From contig NZ_QQBI01000026.1 of assembly GCF_004302915.1 (NCBI RefSeq), forward strand, positions 1 through 45,512: a DNA stretch of 45,512 bases, written 5' to 3'. The notes under the pieces are model-generated. The model did no database searches. It was not told the DNA's origin and was given only the letters and a program-made list of their open reading frames with translations. How positions within the stretch are numbered: the stretch's first letter is position 1; each line of letters opens with the position of its first letter. This DNA is from Komagataeibacter xylinus (GTDB taxonomy: Bacteria > Pseudomonadota > Alphaproteobacteria > Acetobacterales > Acetobacteraceae). The translations under genes were made by a program, and so were the position numbers. This document shows positions 16,125 through 27,523 of this stretch, one piece after another.

Positions 16125-17471
16125 GTGAAGAAACTCTATCCCGCCATTCCCCTGCTTGTACTGGTGCTGCTGGTTGGCAGCTGGGGGGTGCATCACTTTG
16201 CCCAGCACAGGCTTGAAGCCGGCATAGCCGACTTCCGCGCCTCCATCGGGCCGAACGCCACGTTCAGCTACGCCACGGCCCGGCCGCGCACGCTGGCGCG
16301 GGGCGCGCATTTCACAGCCGTCACCTACCGCAACCCCGCCATGACGCTGATCGCGGCTGACGTGCGGCTGGGGGGGCTGAGCGGCAACAACGTGCAGGGC
16401 GAGAAGATCGGCAGCATCGTGCTGCGCGATGTCAAGATCATGACCCAGAGCAGTACCATCTCGCTTGATGAGGTGGACCTGCGCAACCTGGTGCTGCCCA
16501 ACACCGCCCGCGCAAGTGCCGATGCCAGCCGCCCGCTCGGCTTCGATTCCCTCGTGCTCGATGATGGCACGTTCACCAACATGCACCTTGCCGTGCCCGC
16601 CAGCCAGACCGATGTCACCGTCGCCCGCATGACCGTGGAGCAGTACGGGGTGGGCCGCGCCTCGCATCTCGACCTCGACCGGCTGGCCACCCAGATCAAC
16701 CTCACGCCCACGCGGCGCATCTCGGTCGATCACCTCAAGATCGACGGACCGGATTTTGCCAGCGAGGTCGCAAGCCTGATCCAGTCGGGCCACCTGATCC
16801 ATGAAAGCCATCCGCATACGATGGACCTGAAAAAGGTGGAGATCGACAGCACCCACCCCATGCTCCAGATCGACCATGTCGCCACCTCCAGCTTCTCCAC
16901 CGCGACAGAGGACAAGATGGACACGACGCTGGGCGACCTCACGCTGTGGTCCACCGGCAATGATAACCAGACGATTCTCAATGCGTTCGGCTATGACCAT
17001 TTCAACGGCAACATCCATATCAACAGCACCAGCGACCGCAGTGCGGGGCGCGTGCATCTCGAGCCGATGACCATCGAGTCGGCCGACATGGGCAACCTGA
17101 CCGTGGTGGCCGAGCTGGACCAGATTCCCTTTGATGACATGGCCATCATCCCCGAGACCGCGCGCATCGTCTCCGCCGCCATGACGTGGGAGGACCACTC
17201 CCTGGCCAGCCATGTGCTGGCGGGCCTGGCGAAAAGCCGCAATACCGACCCCGAGGTCTACCGCCAGAACCTGCTGGCAGCCCTGGCCACGTCCGATGAT
17301 GCCTCGCTGCGCGCCATGGGCCGGTTCCTGCAATCCCCGCAGGACCACCCGCTGCAGATCGCACTGCGCCCGATGAAGCCGGTCAACCTGATGATGCTGG
17401 GCGTTGCCCTGTCGATGGCGGGTGACCCGTCGGTCGCGGCCCCGCTGGGCCTGACCATTTCCACACCCTGA
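16125..17471 (+). CDS. Membrane-anchored periplasmic protein, YdgA/DUF945-like
   Basis: 448 residues from a GTG. One N-terminal membrane segment (LYPAIPLLVLVLLVGSWGVH) is followed by a large beta-rich periplasmic region. Repeats of the type 'GxLSxxxVxxxxIGSIVLRDVKIM...LDEVDLRNLV' resemble the AsmA/YdgA style of lipid or envelope proteins. The family call is tentative. The last codons overlap the next gene (TGATG), so the two are probably coupled. Confidence 0.6.
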   Translation: MKKLYPAIPLLVLVLLVGSWGVHHFAQHRLEAGIADFRASIGPNATFSYATARPRTLARGAHFTAVTYRNPAMTLIAADVRLGGLSGNNVQGEKIGSIVLRDVKIMTQSSTISLDEVDLRNLVLPNTARASADASRPLGFDSLVLDDGTFTNMHLAVPASQTDVTVARMTVEQYGVGRASHLDLDRLATQINLTPTRRISVDHLKIDGPDFASEVASLIQSGHLIHESHPHTMDLKKVEIDSTHPMLQIDHVATSSFSTATEDKMDTTLGDLTLWSTGNDNQTILNAFGYDHFNGNIHINSTSDRSAGRVHLEPMTIESADMGNLTVVAELDQIPFDDMAIIPETARIVSAAMTWEDHSLASHVLAGLAKSRNTDPEVYRQNLLAALATSDDASLRAMGRFLQSPQDHPLQIALRPMKPVNLMMLGVALSMAGDPSVAAPLGLTISTP

Positions 17472-18337
17472 TGCCCTGCTCCGGCCCCGTGCATGTCATC
17501 GGGGCCAATGGCCGCTCGGGGCTGGCGCTGTGCCAGGCGCTACGGGCCGGGGGGCAGGATTTCGTGCCCATCGTGCGCGACAGCGCGCGCTGGCAGGCAA
17601 CCCGCCTGCCCGTCCCCGCCCGGCTGGCCGACCTTGCGCATGATCCCGCCCGCCTGCGCCACGCCCTGCGCGATGCCACCACCATTGTCCTGACCGCCCA
17701 TGCCCGCCACCTGCCCGCCGTGCTGGCGGTGGCGCCCCCGCAGGCGCGACTCGTTGCATTGGGCAGCACGCGCCTCTTTACCCGCTGGCCCGATGCGCAT
17801 GCGCGCGGCGTGCTGCACGGCGCGCAGGCGCTGGCCCGGTCGGGTCGCAACGGCGTGCTGCTGCACCCCACCATGATCTATGGCGCAACGGGCGAGAACA
17901 ATGTGCAGCGCCTGGCCGCCCTGATGCGCCGCCTGCCGGTGCTGCCGCTACCTGGCGGCGGGCGCGCGCGGCTCCAGCCCATCTGGCAGGGTGATGTCAC
18001 CCGCGCGCTGCTCGCCGCCATCGGGCGCGACTGGCATGGACCGCATAGCCTGATTATCGCGGGCGGGGATCAGGTCAGCTACCGGGATTTTACGCGCATG
18101 GTGGCTCTGGCCGCCGGGCTGGGGCCCCGCCCGGTGCTGCCGGTGCCGGGTGCCGTGCTGATGGCGCTGGCGCGGCTCAGGCTGCCGGGGCTGCCCGTCA
18201 TTACGCCTGCCGAGGTCCGGCGGCTCATGGAAGATAAGATTTTCGACATTACCCCCATGCGCACGCAGCTCGGCCTTACGCCGCTGCCGCTGGCTTTGGG
18301 GCTTGCGCGCACGTTCGGGCCGACGGCTTTCTGCTGA
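17471..18337 (+). CDS. NAD(P)-binding Rossmann (atypical SDR, epimerase-like)
   Basis: 288 residues. The N-terminal dinucleotide motif is VHVIGANGRSGLALC (GxxGxxG type), with LVALGSTRLF, HPTMIYGATGENNV and IWQGDVTRALLAAI, the pattern of NDUFA9-like/atypical extended SDRs. The classical YxxxK is not seen at its usual place, so it may bind the cofactor without ordinary dehydrogenase chemistry. The start ATG overlaps the preceding stop by 1 bp, implying coupled translation with the envelope protein. Confidence 0.75.
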   Translation: MPCSGPVHVIGANGRSGLALCQALRAGGQDFVPIVRDSARWQATRLPVPARLADLAHDPARLRHALRDATTIVLTAHARHLPAVLAVAPPQARLVALGSTRLFTRWPDAHARGVLHGAQALARSGRNGVLLHPTMIYGATGENNVQRLAALMRRLPVLPLPGGGRARLQPIWQGDVTRALLAAIGRDWHGPHSLIIAGGDQVSYRDFTRMVALAAGLGPRPVLPVPGAVLMALARLRLPGLPVITPAEVRRLMEDKIFDITPMRTQLGLTPLPLALGLARTFGPTAFC

Positions 18338-18383
18338 AAAGCCGCACAGGACAAAATGTTCTGATTTTAAGGGAAATACGGGT

Positions 18384-18460
18384 TGGGGCGAACGACGGGG
18401 CTCGAACCCGCGACCACCGGTACCACAAACCGGCGCTCTACCAACTGAGCTACGTCCGCC
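18384..18460 (-). tRNA. tRNA-His (GTG)
   Basis: On the minus strand: an extra 5' G(-1) opposite C73 (the His identity pair), acceptor GCGGACG/CGTTCGC with one G-T pair, D-arm TAGCTCAGTTGGTAGAGC, anticodon GTG in loop TTGTGGT, T-arm CGGGTTCGAGCCCCG and encoded CCA (18384-18386). Total 77 nt including G-1. Confidence 0.96.
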
Positions 18461-18520
18461 ACAACTGGAGCGGTTATTTAGAGAAGGCGGGCAAACCCGT
18501 CAATTACCCTTTTTGCATTT

Positions 18521-20201
<1,681 letters not shown>

Positions 20202-20322
20202 GGGTTGGCCTGCAAACATGGGTCTCATGGCCGCTGGCCTATCGACAGCGGCCCTGCGTTTCCGTAACCATAACCGCCGCGCCGCATGGAACGGCACACC
20301 AAAGTCAGGACAGGTAATTAAC

Positions 20323-21783
20323 ATGGCAAAAAAAGCACAGGCTTCAGCCTCGGTTTCCACACCGTCGCATTCCGCTGAAGCCATCGCGAAGGTCTTTGAA
20401 ATCATCAAGGAAAACGCGGTCGAGATGGTTGACCTGCGTTTCACCGATCCGCGCGGCAAGTGGCACCACACCACCCAGTACGTCACCACGATCGAGGATG
20501 ACACCTTCCGCGAAGGATTCATGTTCGACGGTTCTTCGATTGCTGGCTGGAAGGCCATCAACGAAAGCGACATGATCCTGCTGCCTGACCCGACCACCGC
20601 GGTGATGGACCCGTTCTCCGCCAAGCCGCAGCTGATCCTGATCTGCGACATCGTGGAGCCCTCCACCGGGCAGTTCTACAACCGCGACCCGCGCGCCACC
20701 GCCAAGCTGGCCGAGCAGTACCTCAAGTCGACCGGCCTGGGTGATACCGCCTTCTTCGGCCCCGAAGCCGAATTCTTCATCTTTGACAGCGTGCGCTTTG
20801 GCACCGGCCCGAACTTCGGCACCTACGAGCTTGAAAGCATCGAAGGCCCCGGCGCGTCGCTCAAGGACTACCCCGAAGGCAACATGGGCCACCGCCCGGG
20901 CGTCAAAGGCGGCTACTTCCCGGTCGCACCCGTTGACAGCGAAGGCGACCTGCGCGCCGAAATGCTGACCACCATGGGCGAGATGGGCCTGCCCATCGAG
21001 AAGCACCACCACGAAGTGGCACAGTCGCAGCACGAGCTGGGCACCAAGTTCGACACGCTGGTCCGCTCCGCCGACTTCATGCAGATCTACAAGTACTGCG
21101 TGCACAACGTCGCCCATTCCTACGGCAAGACGGCAACCTTCATGCCCAAGCCGATCTATGGCGATAACGGCTCGGGCATGCATGTGCACCAGTCGATCTG
21201 GCGCAACGGCAAGCCCACCTTCGGCGGCAACGGCTATGCCGACCTGTCCGATGAGGCGCTGTACTACATCGGCGGCATCATCAAGCACGCCAAGGCGCTG
21301 AACGCCTTCACCAACCCGTCCACCAACTCCTACAAGCGCCTGATCCCGGGCTTCGAGGCACCCGTGCTGCTGGCCTATTCCGCCCGCAACCGTTCCGCCT
21401 CGTGCCGCATCCCGTATGCGACCAGCCCGAAGGCGAAGCGCGTCGAGGTCCGTTTCCCCGACCCGACCGCGAACCCCTACCTCGCCTTTGCCGCCATGCT
21501 CATGGCCGGCCTCGACGGCATCAAGAACAAGATCCACCCCGGCGATGCCATGGACAAGGATCTGTACGACCTGCCGCCGGAGGAACTCAAGCAGATCCCG
21601 ACCGTGGCCGGCTCCCTGCGTGAAGCCCTGACCGCGCTGGAATCCGATTTCGAGTTCCTGCTCGCCGGTGGCGTGTTCACCAAGGACCAGATCGAGAGCT
21701 ACTGTGAAGTGAAGTGGCAGGAAGTCTACAAGTTCGAGCACACGCCGCACCCGGCCGAGTTCGAAATGTACTACTCCGTCTGA
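20323..21783 (+). CDS. glnA: Glutamine synthetase, type I
   Basis: 486 residues. It starts [12 protein letters not shown], about 18 residues longer than the common type I N-terminus; AGGACAGG precedes the ATG. Motifs: [23 protein letters not shown] (metal ligands), [12 protein letters not shown] (ATP site), [28 protein letters not shown] (Arg at substrate) and [17 protein letters not shown]. The adenylylation site Tyr415 is in LYDLPPEE. It makes glutamine from glutamate and ammonia; its activity is set by PII and the adenylyltransferase. It ends in a strong terminator. Confidence 0.98.
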   Translation: MAKKAQASASVSTPSHSAEAIAKVFEIIKENAVEMVDLRFTDPRGKWHHTTQYVTTIEDDTFREGFMFDGSSIAGWKAINESDMILLPDPTTAVMDPFSAKPQLILICDIVEPSTGQFYNRDPRATAKLAEQYLKSTGLGDTAFFGPEAEFFIFDSVRFGTGPNFGTYELESIEGPGASLKDYPEGNMGHRPGVKGGYFPVAPVDSEGDLRAEMLTTMGEMGLPIEKHHHEVAQSQHELGTKFDTLVRSADFMQIYKYCVHNVAHSYGKTATFMPKPIYGDNGSGMHVHQSIWRNGKPTFGGNGYADLSDEALYYIGGIIKHAKALNAFTNPSTNSYKRLIPGFEAPVLLAYSARNRSASCRIPYATSPKAKRVEVRFPDPTANPYLAFAAMLMAGLDGIKNKIHPGDAMDKDLYDLPPEELKQIPTVAGSLREALTALESDFEFLLAGGVFTKDQIESYCEVKWQEVYKFEHTPHPAEFEMYYSV

Positions 21784-21821
21784 TCCTGCCTCCCTCCACG
21801 GGGAACGGGACCGACATGAAA

Positions 21822-21855
21822 AGCGCCGGAACCTTGCGGGTTCCGGCGCTTTTTT
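21822..21855 (+). terminator. Terminator after glnA
   Basis: A 12-bp stem AGCGCCGGAACC/GGTTCCGGCGCT with a 5-nt loop and a T6 tail, 39 bp after the stop. It is the strongest canonical terminator in the window. Confidence 0.9.
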
Positions 21856-21968
21856 CATGTCCGGCCCTGTTGGTGCGCACACGTTTGCTCGATTGCGCGG
21901 CCCGCGCACTGGTCGCAGCCGCCATATCGCCTACACCTTGGGAGCCTCCACCAACGCAAGGACAGACC

Positions 21969-23045
21969 ATGACCCAGCCACCCCCCGCCACCATGCAGGC
22001 CGTGACCGCAAGCGAACCGGGTGGCCCCGATTCCCTGCGCATCGCCACCGTGCCCGTGCCCCGGCCCCGCGCGGGCGAGGTGCTGGTGCGGGTCATGGCC
22101 GCAGGCATCAACCGTCCCGACATCATGCAGCGCCAGGGGCTGTATCCACCGCCGCCGGGCGCCAGCCCCCTGCTGGGGCTGGAAGTGGCGGGCGAGGTCG
22201 TGGCGGTGGGCGAAGGCGTGCCACCCGATGCCTTTCCCATGCCGGGCGCGCGGGTGTGCGCGCTGGTCAATGGCGGGGGCTATGCGCAGTACTGCACCGT
22301 GCCCGTGGGCCAGTGCCTGCCATGGCCCGCAGGGTTTGACGCGCTGCATGCGGCCGCACTCCCCGAGACATTTTTTACCGTATGGTCCAACCTGTTCATG
22401 ACAGCGGGGCTGAAACCCGGCGAGAGCGTGCTGGTGCATGGCGGCACCAGCGGCATCGGCACCACGGCCATCCAGCTCGTGCATGCGCTGGGCGGCACGG
22501 TTTACGCTACCGCCGGCACGGACGAGAAATGCACGCTATGCACCACGCTGGGGGCGCGCGCCGCCATCAACTACCGCACCGAGGACTTCCCCACGCGCAT
22601 AAAGGAACTGACGGATGGCGCGGGGGTGAATGTCATCCTCGACATGATTGGCGGGGCCTATATGGAGGGCAACCTCAAATCCCTTGCCGTTGCCGGGCGG
22701 CTGGTCATCATAGCGCTCCAGGGCGGGGCGAAGGCCGATGGGGTCAGCCTTGCTCGCATCATGACCCGCAGGCTGGTGGTGACCGGCAGCACGCTGCGCC
22801 CGCGTGATGCAGCCTACAAGGCTGAAATCGCCCGCGAACTGGAGGCCCATGTCTGGCCGCTGCTGGCACAGCGCGCCATCCGCCCGCTCCTCCATGCCAC
22901 CTTCCCCTTTGCGCGGGTTGCCGACGCCCATAAACTCATGGAAAACGGAACCCATATGGGCAAGATCATGCTGGACCTGCAACAGCCTGCCCCGACAGAC
23001 GACCGGACGATAGGAACACAAGCTGGTGCTACTGAACGTCATTGA
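21969..23045 (+). CDS. Quinone oxidoreductase, zinc-free MDR family (PIG3-like)
   Basis: 358 residues. The GroES-like N-terminus ([17 protein letters not shown], then [32 protein letters not shown]) is followed by the Rossmann domain with [22 protein letters not shown]. This NAD(P)H-binding pattern and the TTVWSNLF region match NAD(P)H:quinone oxidoreductases of the PIG3/Qor type. The catalytic zinc Cys/His set of alcohol dehydrogenases is missing. It reduces quinones or conjugated carbonyls. The ATG at 21969 has GGACAG upstream. The 3' end overlaps the next gene by 20 bp. Confidence 0.87.
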   Translation: MTQPPPATMQAVTASEPGGPDSLRIATVPVPRPRAGEVLVRVMAAGINRPDIMQRQGLYPPPPGASPLLGLEVAGEVVAVGEGVPPDAFPMPGARVCALVNGGGYAQYCTVPVGQCLPWPAGFDALHAAALPETFFTVWSNLFMTAGLKPGESVLVHGGTSGIGTTAIQLVHALGGTVYATAGTDEKCTLCTTLGARAAINYRTEDFPTRIKELTDGAGVNVILDMIGGAYMEGNLKSLAVAGRLVIIALQGGAKADGVSLARIMTRRLVVTGSTLRPRDAAYKAEIARELEAHVWPLLAQRAIRPLLHATFPFARVADAHKLMENGTHMGKIMLDLQQPAPTDDRTIGTQAGATERH

Positions 23046-23817
23046 GCGCGGACCCGAGCAGAGCGGGCCCGACACGGCCGGCAGGCCCCCCATCGTCCTG
23101 CTGCACGGCCTGTTCGGGCGGGCGCGCAACCTTGGCTTCTTCCAGCGCAGGCTCGCACGCACAAGGCGCACGCTGGCCATCGACCTGCGCAACCATGGCG
23201 AAAGCCCGCACGGGCTGATGGACTACAACACCATGGCGGGCGACCTGCTGGAAACGCTGGCCCACCACAACGCGCTGCCCGCAACGCTGGTCGGCCACTC
23301 CATGGGCGGCAAGGTGGCCATGACCCTGGCCCTGACCCGACCGGGCATGGTGCACAGCCTGCTGGTAGCCGACATCCCGCCCGCGCGCACCGGCCACGGG
23401 CAGTTCGCGCTGGGCGAGCAGATGCTGCGGGTGCCGTTTCCGCCCTTTCTCAACCGGGCGGGAGCGGAGCGGCTGCTCCAGCACTACATCCCCAACACCG
23501 ATGTGCGCGCGCTGATGTTGCAGAACATCCGCGTGGGGGAAAATCCCGGCTGGAGCATCGGCCTGCGCGAGATGGTGGAATCGATGTCCAATGTCGAAAG
23601 CTGGCCCTACATCCCCGAAGGCTATACCTATCCCGGCCCCACGCTGTTCCTGGCAGGCGGGAATTCGCCCTATATCCGCCCCGAACATTATGCCATCATG
23701 CGCAGGCTTTTTCCGTGCTACCGGCTGGAACTGATCGAGCGGGCAGGGCACTGGCTGCATGTCGAAAACCCGGAGAGATTCGCCGAACTGCTGGAAAACT
23801 TTGTCGAAAGCTACTGA
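23026..23817 (+). CDS. Alpha/beta-hydrolase (YbfF-like esterase)
   Basis: 263 residues from a GTG lying inside the preceding gene's end, with AGGAAC upstream. The oxyanion region is [13 protein letters not shown], then [11 protein letters not shown] and the nucleophile elbow [11 protein letters not shown]. The catalytic Asp-position loop is degenerate ([10 protein letters not shown]), and [12 protein letters not shown] supplies the catalytic His. It is similar to YbfF-type esterases (acyl-CoA or short ester hydrolases); the substrate is unknown. The overlap with the quinone oxidoreductase implies cotranscription. Confidence 0.85.
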   Translation: MLLNVIERGPEQSGPDTAGRPPIVLLHGLFGRARNLGFFQRRLARTRRTLAIDLRNHGESPHGLMDYNTMAGDLLETLAHHNALPATLVGHSMGGKVAMTLALTRPGMVHSLLVADIPPARTGHGQFALGEQMLRVPFPPFLNRAGAERLLQHYIPNTDVRALMLQNIRVGENPGWSIGLREMVESMSNVESWPYIPEGYTYPGPTLFLAGGNSPYIRPEHYAIMRRLFPCYRLELIERAGHWLHVENPERFAELLENFVESY

Positions 23818-23844
23818 AGTAGCCCTCCGTTACGCATCCGGTCC

Positions 23845-23876
23845 TTGACAGCCCCCCCCCAGGCGTCAGTTATGCT
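23845..23876 (+). promoter_or_regulatory. Possible promoter of the TonB-like gene
   Basis: A perfect -35 box TTGACA (23845-23850) and a TTATG/TATGCT -10-like element about 19-20 bp later. The spacing is longer than the usual 17, so strength is uncertain. It lies 70-100 bp before the start at 23945. Confidence 0.35.
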
Positions 23877-23944
23877 GGCAACATGCCAGGGCAGGCAGGC
23901 AGGCCCCGGCAACAGATCCACATGGCGGAGACCCGCAGCCTTTC

Positions 23945-25102
23945 ATGACGGTGACACTCAGTCCCTCCTCCCGGCGGCCAGATGCCGTGGAGCCCGTACT
24001 GATCCCCCGCGACCCGCCTGCTGGGGGCGGCCTGCCACGCAATGGCCGCACGGAACAGTACAACCCGCCCGGGCGCGAAAGGCTGCTGCCCGGCACCCCC
24101 GTGTCGCCACCACCCGGCTACCGCAAGCTGCGCCCCATGATGTCGGGCCTGATCCGGCCCGACACGGTGGAAACGCCCGGGCCAGGGCGCGCCATCGCCA
24201 TATCGGGGCTGCTGCATGCCGCCCTCCTCGCCGCGATCCTGATTGAATCCGCCCATCACAGCCAGCACGGCACGCCCGATGCCTCGCAGACCGAGCCGCA
24301 GGTGGAGATGGTGTTCTCGCCCCCCTCGTCCAGCGGGTTGCAGGGCCAGTCCTCGCCCGACATGGCGGGCGGGCAGAATGCACCAAAGCAGGCGCAGAAC
24401 AAGCAACCCAGCGCGCAGGAAAAGACAGACAACCCGCAGCAGAACAACGAGGATTCGTCACCCTCCCCCAACACCGCCAGCGAGCAGACCCCCTCCGCCC
24501 CGCCAATGAGCGATGCGCCCTCCGACCTGTCTGTGCCGCAGGCGGAGCAGCACGACCAGTTCAACCCCGCCATGCAGAACTCCGGCCATGGCAGCCGCCC
24601 GGCCCAGCAGTCGCACAGCCAGTCCGCGCCCAATGCCTATGCGGCGTTGCAGCACCCGATGAACTGGTCGCTCTCCGCCTCCCCCCTGCCCCGGCGCAGC
24701 AAGCAGGGGCGCGCGGGCGGCACCGGCGGGCCGATCGACCTTTCGCTCGGGCCGGTGGTGCAGAATGGCAAGGTCAACGCCCCCTATTCCAGCAATACCC
24801 AGATCAGGGGCGTGAGCGAGGATTATGGCGCGGAACTCGATCGCTGGATCCGCAGCCATATGTACTACCCGCAGGAAGCCGCACAGGCCGGCGAGGAAGG
24901 CCCCTCGTCAGTGCATGTGGAACTTGACCGCGACGGCCACGTGACCAAGGTGCGCCTGACCGGGCAGTCCGGCTCGTACTATCTTGATGCGGCAACGGTG
25001 GGCATGTTCCGCAACGCCCAGCTCCCCCCCGTGCCACCCGACATGCAGGGCGATACCTTCCCCATCGACCTGACCATCAACTACATCCTGATCCGCCGAT
25101 AA
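23945..25102 (+). CDS. TonB-family energy-transducing protein
   Basis: 385 residues. A 80-residue cytoplasmic N-terminus rich in Pro/Arg, one membrane segment (about residues 83-101, AIAISGLLHAALLAAILI), a long Gln/Pro/Ser/Asn-rich periplasmic spacer (about 110-280), and a C-terminal TonB-like domain (HVELDRDGHVTKVRLTGQSGSYYLDAATVGMFRNAQLPPVPPDM). It would couple the inner-membrane proton gradient to outer-membrane transporters. ExbB/ExbD partners are not adjacent. The extended cytoplasmic N-terminus is unusual for TonB. An AMP nucleosidase gene follows 29 bp downstream. Confidence 0.82.
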   Translation: MTVTLSPSSRRPDAVEPVLIPRDPPAGGGLPRNGRTEQYNPPGRERLLPGTPVSPPPGYRKLRPMMSGLIRPDTVETPGPGRAIAISGLLHAALLAAILIESAHHSQHGTPDASQTEPQVEMVFSPPSSSGLQGQSSPDMAGGQNAPKQAQNKQPSAQEKTDNPQQNNEDSSPSPNTASEQTPSAPPMSDAPSDLSVPQAEQHDQFNPAMQNSGHGSRPAQQSHSQSAPNAYAALQHPMNWSLSASPLPRRSKQGRAGGTGGPIDLSLGPVVQNGKVNAPYSSNTQIRGVSEDYGAELDRWIRSHMYYPQEAAQAGEEGPSSVHVELDRDGHVTKVRLTGQSGSYYLDAATVGMFRNAQLPPVPPDMQGDTFPIDLTINYILIRR

Positions 25103-25131
25103 CGCGCGGGCAGCCGGGAGATTTCATCGCC

Positions 25132-26586
25132 ATGGACACAGCACGACTCCTGCAGCAGGCCGGGCATGACTTCCACGCCTTCGACAATGCCGATGCCGCC
25201 GTGGCCCGCATTACCGAACTCTATGACCACGCCGCCGGGTTGATCCGCCGCGCCTTCGCCACGCGCGATACATCGGGCCTGGAAAACGCGGTCTATCCCT
25301 ACCTCGCCTTCATGCCCGCCACGGCCCTGCCCGCCGACGGGCCGCGCCCGCCCTTTGACGTGGTGCTCGAGCCCGGCTTCTATGGCACCACGCTCACCCG
25401 CCCTGCCCTGTTTGGCGCCTACTGGCGCGAACAGATCGAAAGCCTGCTGCGCCATTACCGCACGCCGGTCATGGTCGGCCTGTCGCGCCAGCCCATCCCG
25501 CTCTCCTACGTGATGGAGGAGGCGGTGACCTCGCTGACCGAATCCGACCTTGCCTGGATCCAGGCCCATTTCGCGCTGCCTGACCTGCACGTGACCGATG
25601 ATTCGATCGCCAATTGCGACTACATCCCCCGTCCCGGCGTGCCGCGCCCGCTCGCGCTGTTCACGGCCCAGCGCACCGATTACTCGCTGGCGCGGCTGCA
25701 CCATTATACCGGCACGGCGCCAAGGCATTTCCAGCGTTTCATCCTGCTCACCAACTACCAGCGCTATGTCGATGCATTTCGTGAATACGGGCATGCGCAG
25801 GTGGATGCGGGGTCGGAATACACGGCGTTTGTCGAGCCGGGCGAAATCATCCACACCCGCGACGCCCCGCACGCGGCCACCCATGCTGGCCAGAACCTGC
25901 CGCAGATGCCCGCCTACCACCTGTGCCGCCCCGATGGCGATGGCATCACGCTCATCAACATCGGCGTGGGCCCCGCCAACGCCAAGACCATTACCGACCA
26001 CCTGGCCGTGCTACGCCCACATTGCTGGCTGATGGTGGGGCACTGCGCGGGGCTGCGGCGCAGCCAGAAGCTGGGCGACTACGTGCTGGCGCATGGCTAC
26101 CTGCGCGATGACCACGTGCTGGACGACGACCTGCCGCCCTGGGTGCCCGTGCCCCCCATTGCGGAGGTGCAGATGGCACTGCAGGACGTGACCGCCCGTG
26201 TGACCGGCCTGCATGATGCCGAGGTCAAGACCCGCCTGCGCACCGGCACGGTCATGACCACCGACAACCGCAACTGGGAGCTGCGGCTGGGTGCGCTGTT
26301 CACGCGCATCAACACATCCCGCGCCATTGCGGTGGACATGGAATCAGCCACGATCGCGGCCAATGGCTTCCGCTTCCGGGTGCCATACGGCACGCTGCTG
26401 TGTGTTTCGGACAAGCCGCTGCATGGCGAGCTCAAGCTGCGCGGCATGGCCAATGCCTTCTACCGCGAGCGCGTGCGCCAGCATCTGGTGGTGGGGATCG
26501 AGACCATGCAGCAGTTGCGCGCGCAGGGCGTGGACCGGCTGCACTCGCGCAAGCTGCGCGGGTTTGACGAGCCCGCTTTCCGCTAA
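25132..26586 (+). CDS. amn: AMP nucleosidase
   Basis: 484 residues, the same length as E. coli Amn. The N-terminal cap (residues 1-180) precedes a purine nucleoside phosphorylase-like catalytic domain with NIGVGPANAKTITDHLAVLRP, MVGHCAGLRRSQKLGDYVLAHGY and the C-terminal VDMESATIAANGFRFRVPYGTLLCVSDKPLHGELK. It hydrolyses AMP to adenine and ribose 5-phosphate, adjusting adenylate pools. It may be transcribed with the TonB-like gene (29-bp gap), and ends at repeat copy F. Confidence 0.95.
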   Translation: MDTARLLQQAGHDFHAFDNADAAVARITELYDHAAGLIRRAFATRDTSGLENAVYPYLAFMPATALPADGPRPPFDVVLEPGFYGTTLTRPALFGAYWREQIESLLRHYRTPVMVGLSRQPIPLSYVMEEAVTSLTESDLAWIQAHFALPDLHVTDDSIANCDYIPRPGVPRPLALFTAQRTDYSLARLHHYTGTAPRHFQRFILLTNYQRYVDAFREYGHAQVDAGSEYTAFVEPGEIIHTRDAPHAATHAGQNLPQMPAYHLCRPDGDGITLINIGVGPANAKTITDHLAVLRPHCWLMVGHCAGLRRSQKLGDYVLAHGYLRDDHVLDDDLPPWVPVPPIAEVQMALQDVTARVTGLHDAEVKTRLRTGTVMTTDNRNWELRLGALFTRINTSRAIAVDMESATIAANGFRFRVPYGTLLCVSDKPLHGELKLRGMANAFYRERVRQHLVVGIETMQQLRAQGVDRLHSRKLRGFDEPAFR

Positions 26587-26600
26587 ATCATTAAAATCAT

Positions 26601-26682
26601 AAAAGTTTTTGGGTACCGCCTTTTTTTCAGAAAGGCGGCATTCCTTTGAAGCTTTTTGGAAAAAAGCTTCACCAAGAACTTT
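26601..26682. repeat. Dispersed two-hairpin repeat, copy F (complete)
   Basis: The left terminal repeat AAAAGTTTTTGG is at 26601-26612, followed by the GC-arm ACCGCCTTTTTTTC...AAAGGCGGC, the AT-arm GAAGCTTTTTGG...AAAAGCTTC and the right end ACCAAGAACTTT (one mismatch). It sits exactly between the convergent amn and YmdB-type genes. Confidence 0.88.
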
Positions 26683-26692
26683 GATCTGTTGA

Positions 26693-27508
26693 TCAGAAAT
26701 CCGGCAGTGTCGGGGCCAGATGCCCGCCCTGCCGCACCGGGGCCATGCGGCGGGCCAGGCCGGTGGCATCATCGGTTTCCACCATCATGCCTGCGATGCT
26801 CGCTTCACCCTCCGCCGGTTGCAGGCGCTCGCCGGGCATCTTGCGCACGAATCGGGCAATGGCAGCCTCCTTGCCCATGCCGATCACGCTGTCATAGTCG
26901 CCACACATGCCCGCATCGGTCTGGAAAGCGGTGCCGTGGGGGAAGATGCGGTGGTCCGCCGTGGGCGTGTGCGTGTGCGTGCCGATGACCAGCGACACGC
27001 GGCCATCAAGGAAATGGCCCATGGCCCATTTCTCGCTCGTGGCCTCGGCATGCACGTCCACCACGGCGGCGTGCATGGTCACGCCCAGCCGGTGGCGCGA
27101 GAGGATATCGGTCACGCTGCGGAAGGGGTCATCCATCGCATCCATGAATTGCCGCCCCATGATGCTGACCACCAGCGCCTTGCGGCCATCGACGAGTTCC
27201 ACCACCACGCTGCCCTGCCCCGGCGTGCCGGGCGGGTAGTTGGCGGGGCGGATGATGCGGGGTTCGCTGCCGATATGGCCGATCAGGTCGCGCCGGTCCC
27301 AGCTATGGTTGCCCAGCGTGATGACATCGGCCCCCGCCTCAAGCAGGTCGCGGCCGATGGCGGGCGAGAGGCCAAAGCCGTGGCTGGCATTCTCGCCATT
27401 GACCACCACGAGGTCGAGGGCGAGATCGCGCCGCAGGCCGGGCAGCCGGGAAATGACGGCCTCGCGCCCCACGCGCCCGACAATATCGCCCAGAAACAGT
27501 ATTCTCAA
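26693..27508 (-). CDS. YmdB-family calcineurin-like phosphoesterase
   Basis: 271 residues from a TTG. Metallophosphoesterase motifs: LFLGDIVGRVGRE, VVNGENASHGFGL, ITLGNHSWDRRDLI and DVHAEATSEKWAMGHFLDGRVSLVIGTHTHTPTAD, with two metal-binding His/Asp sets. YmdB-type enzymes (TIGR00282) hydrolyse 2',3'-cyclic nucleotides and affect RNA turnover in Bacillus. It is 15 bp downstream of the 5-formyl-THF cyclo-ligase gene on the same strand, a common bacterial pairing. Confidence 0.9.
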   Translation of the reverse strand: MRILFLGDIVGRVGREAVISRLPGLRRDLALDLVVVNGENASHGFGLSPAIGRDLLEAGADVITLGNHSWDRRDLIGHIGSEPRIIRPANYPPGTPGQGSVVVELVDGRKALVVSIMGRQFMDAMDDPFRSVTDILSRHRLGVTMHAAVVDVHAEATSEKWAMGHFLDGRVSLVIGTHTHTPTADHRIFPHGTAFQTDAGMCGDYDSVIGMGKEAAIARFVRKMPGERLQPAEGEASIAGMMVETDDATGLARRMAPVRQGGHLAPTLPDF

Positions 27509-27523
27509 AAAAACAGCCTTTAT

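Noticed and set aside
16020-17348. 442-codon antisense frame in the envelope protein gene
   Set aside because: Composition is low-complexity His/Gly/Val and no ribosome binding site fits; the plus-strand gene has a good membrane anchor and beta-rich pattern.
20344-21909. 521-codon open frame antisense to glnA
   Set aside because: Shadow of glnA; also runs across the glnA terminator.
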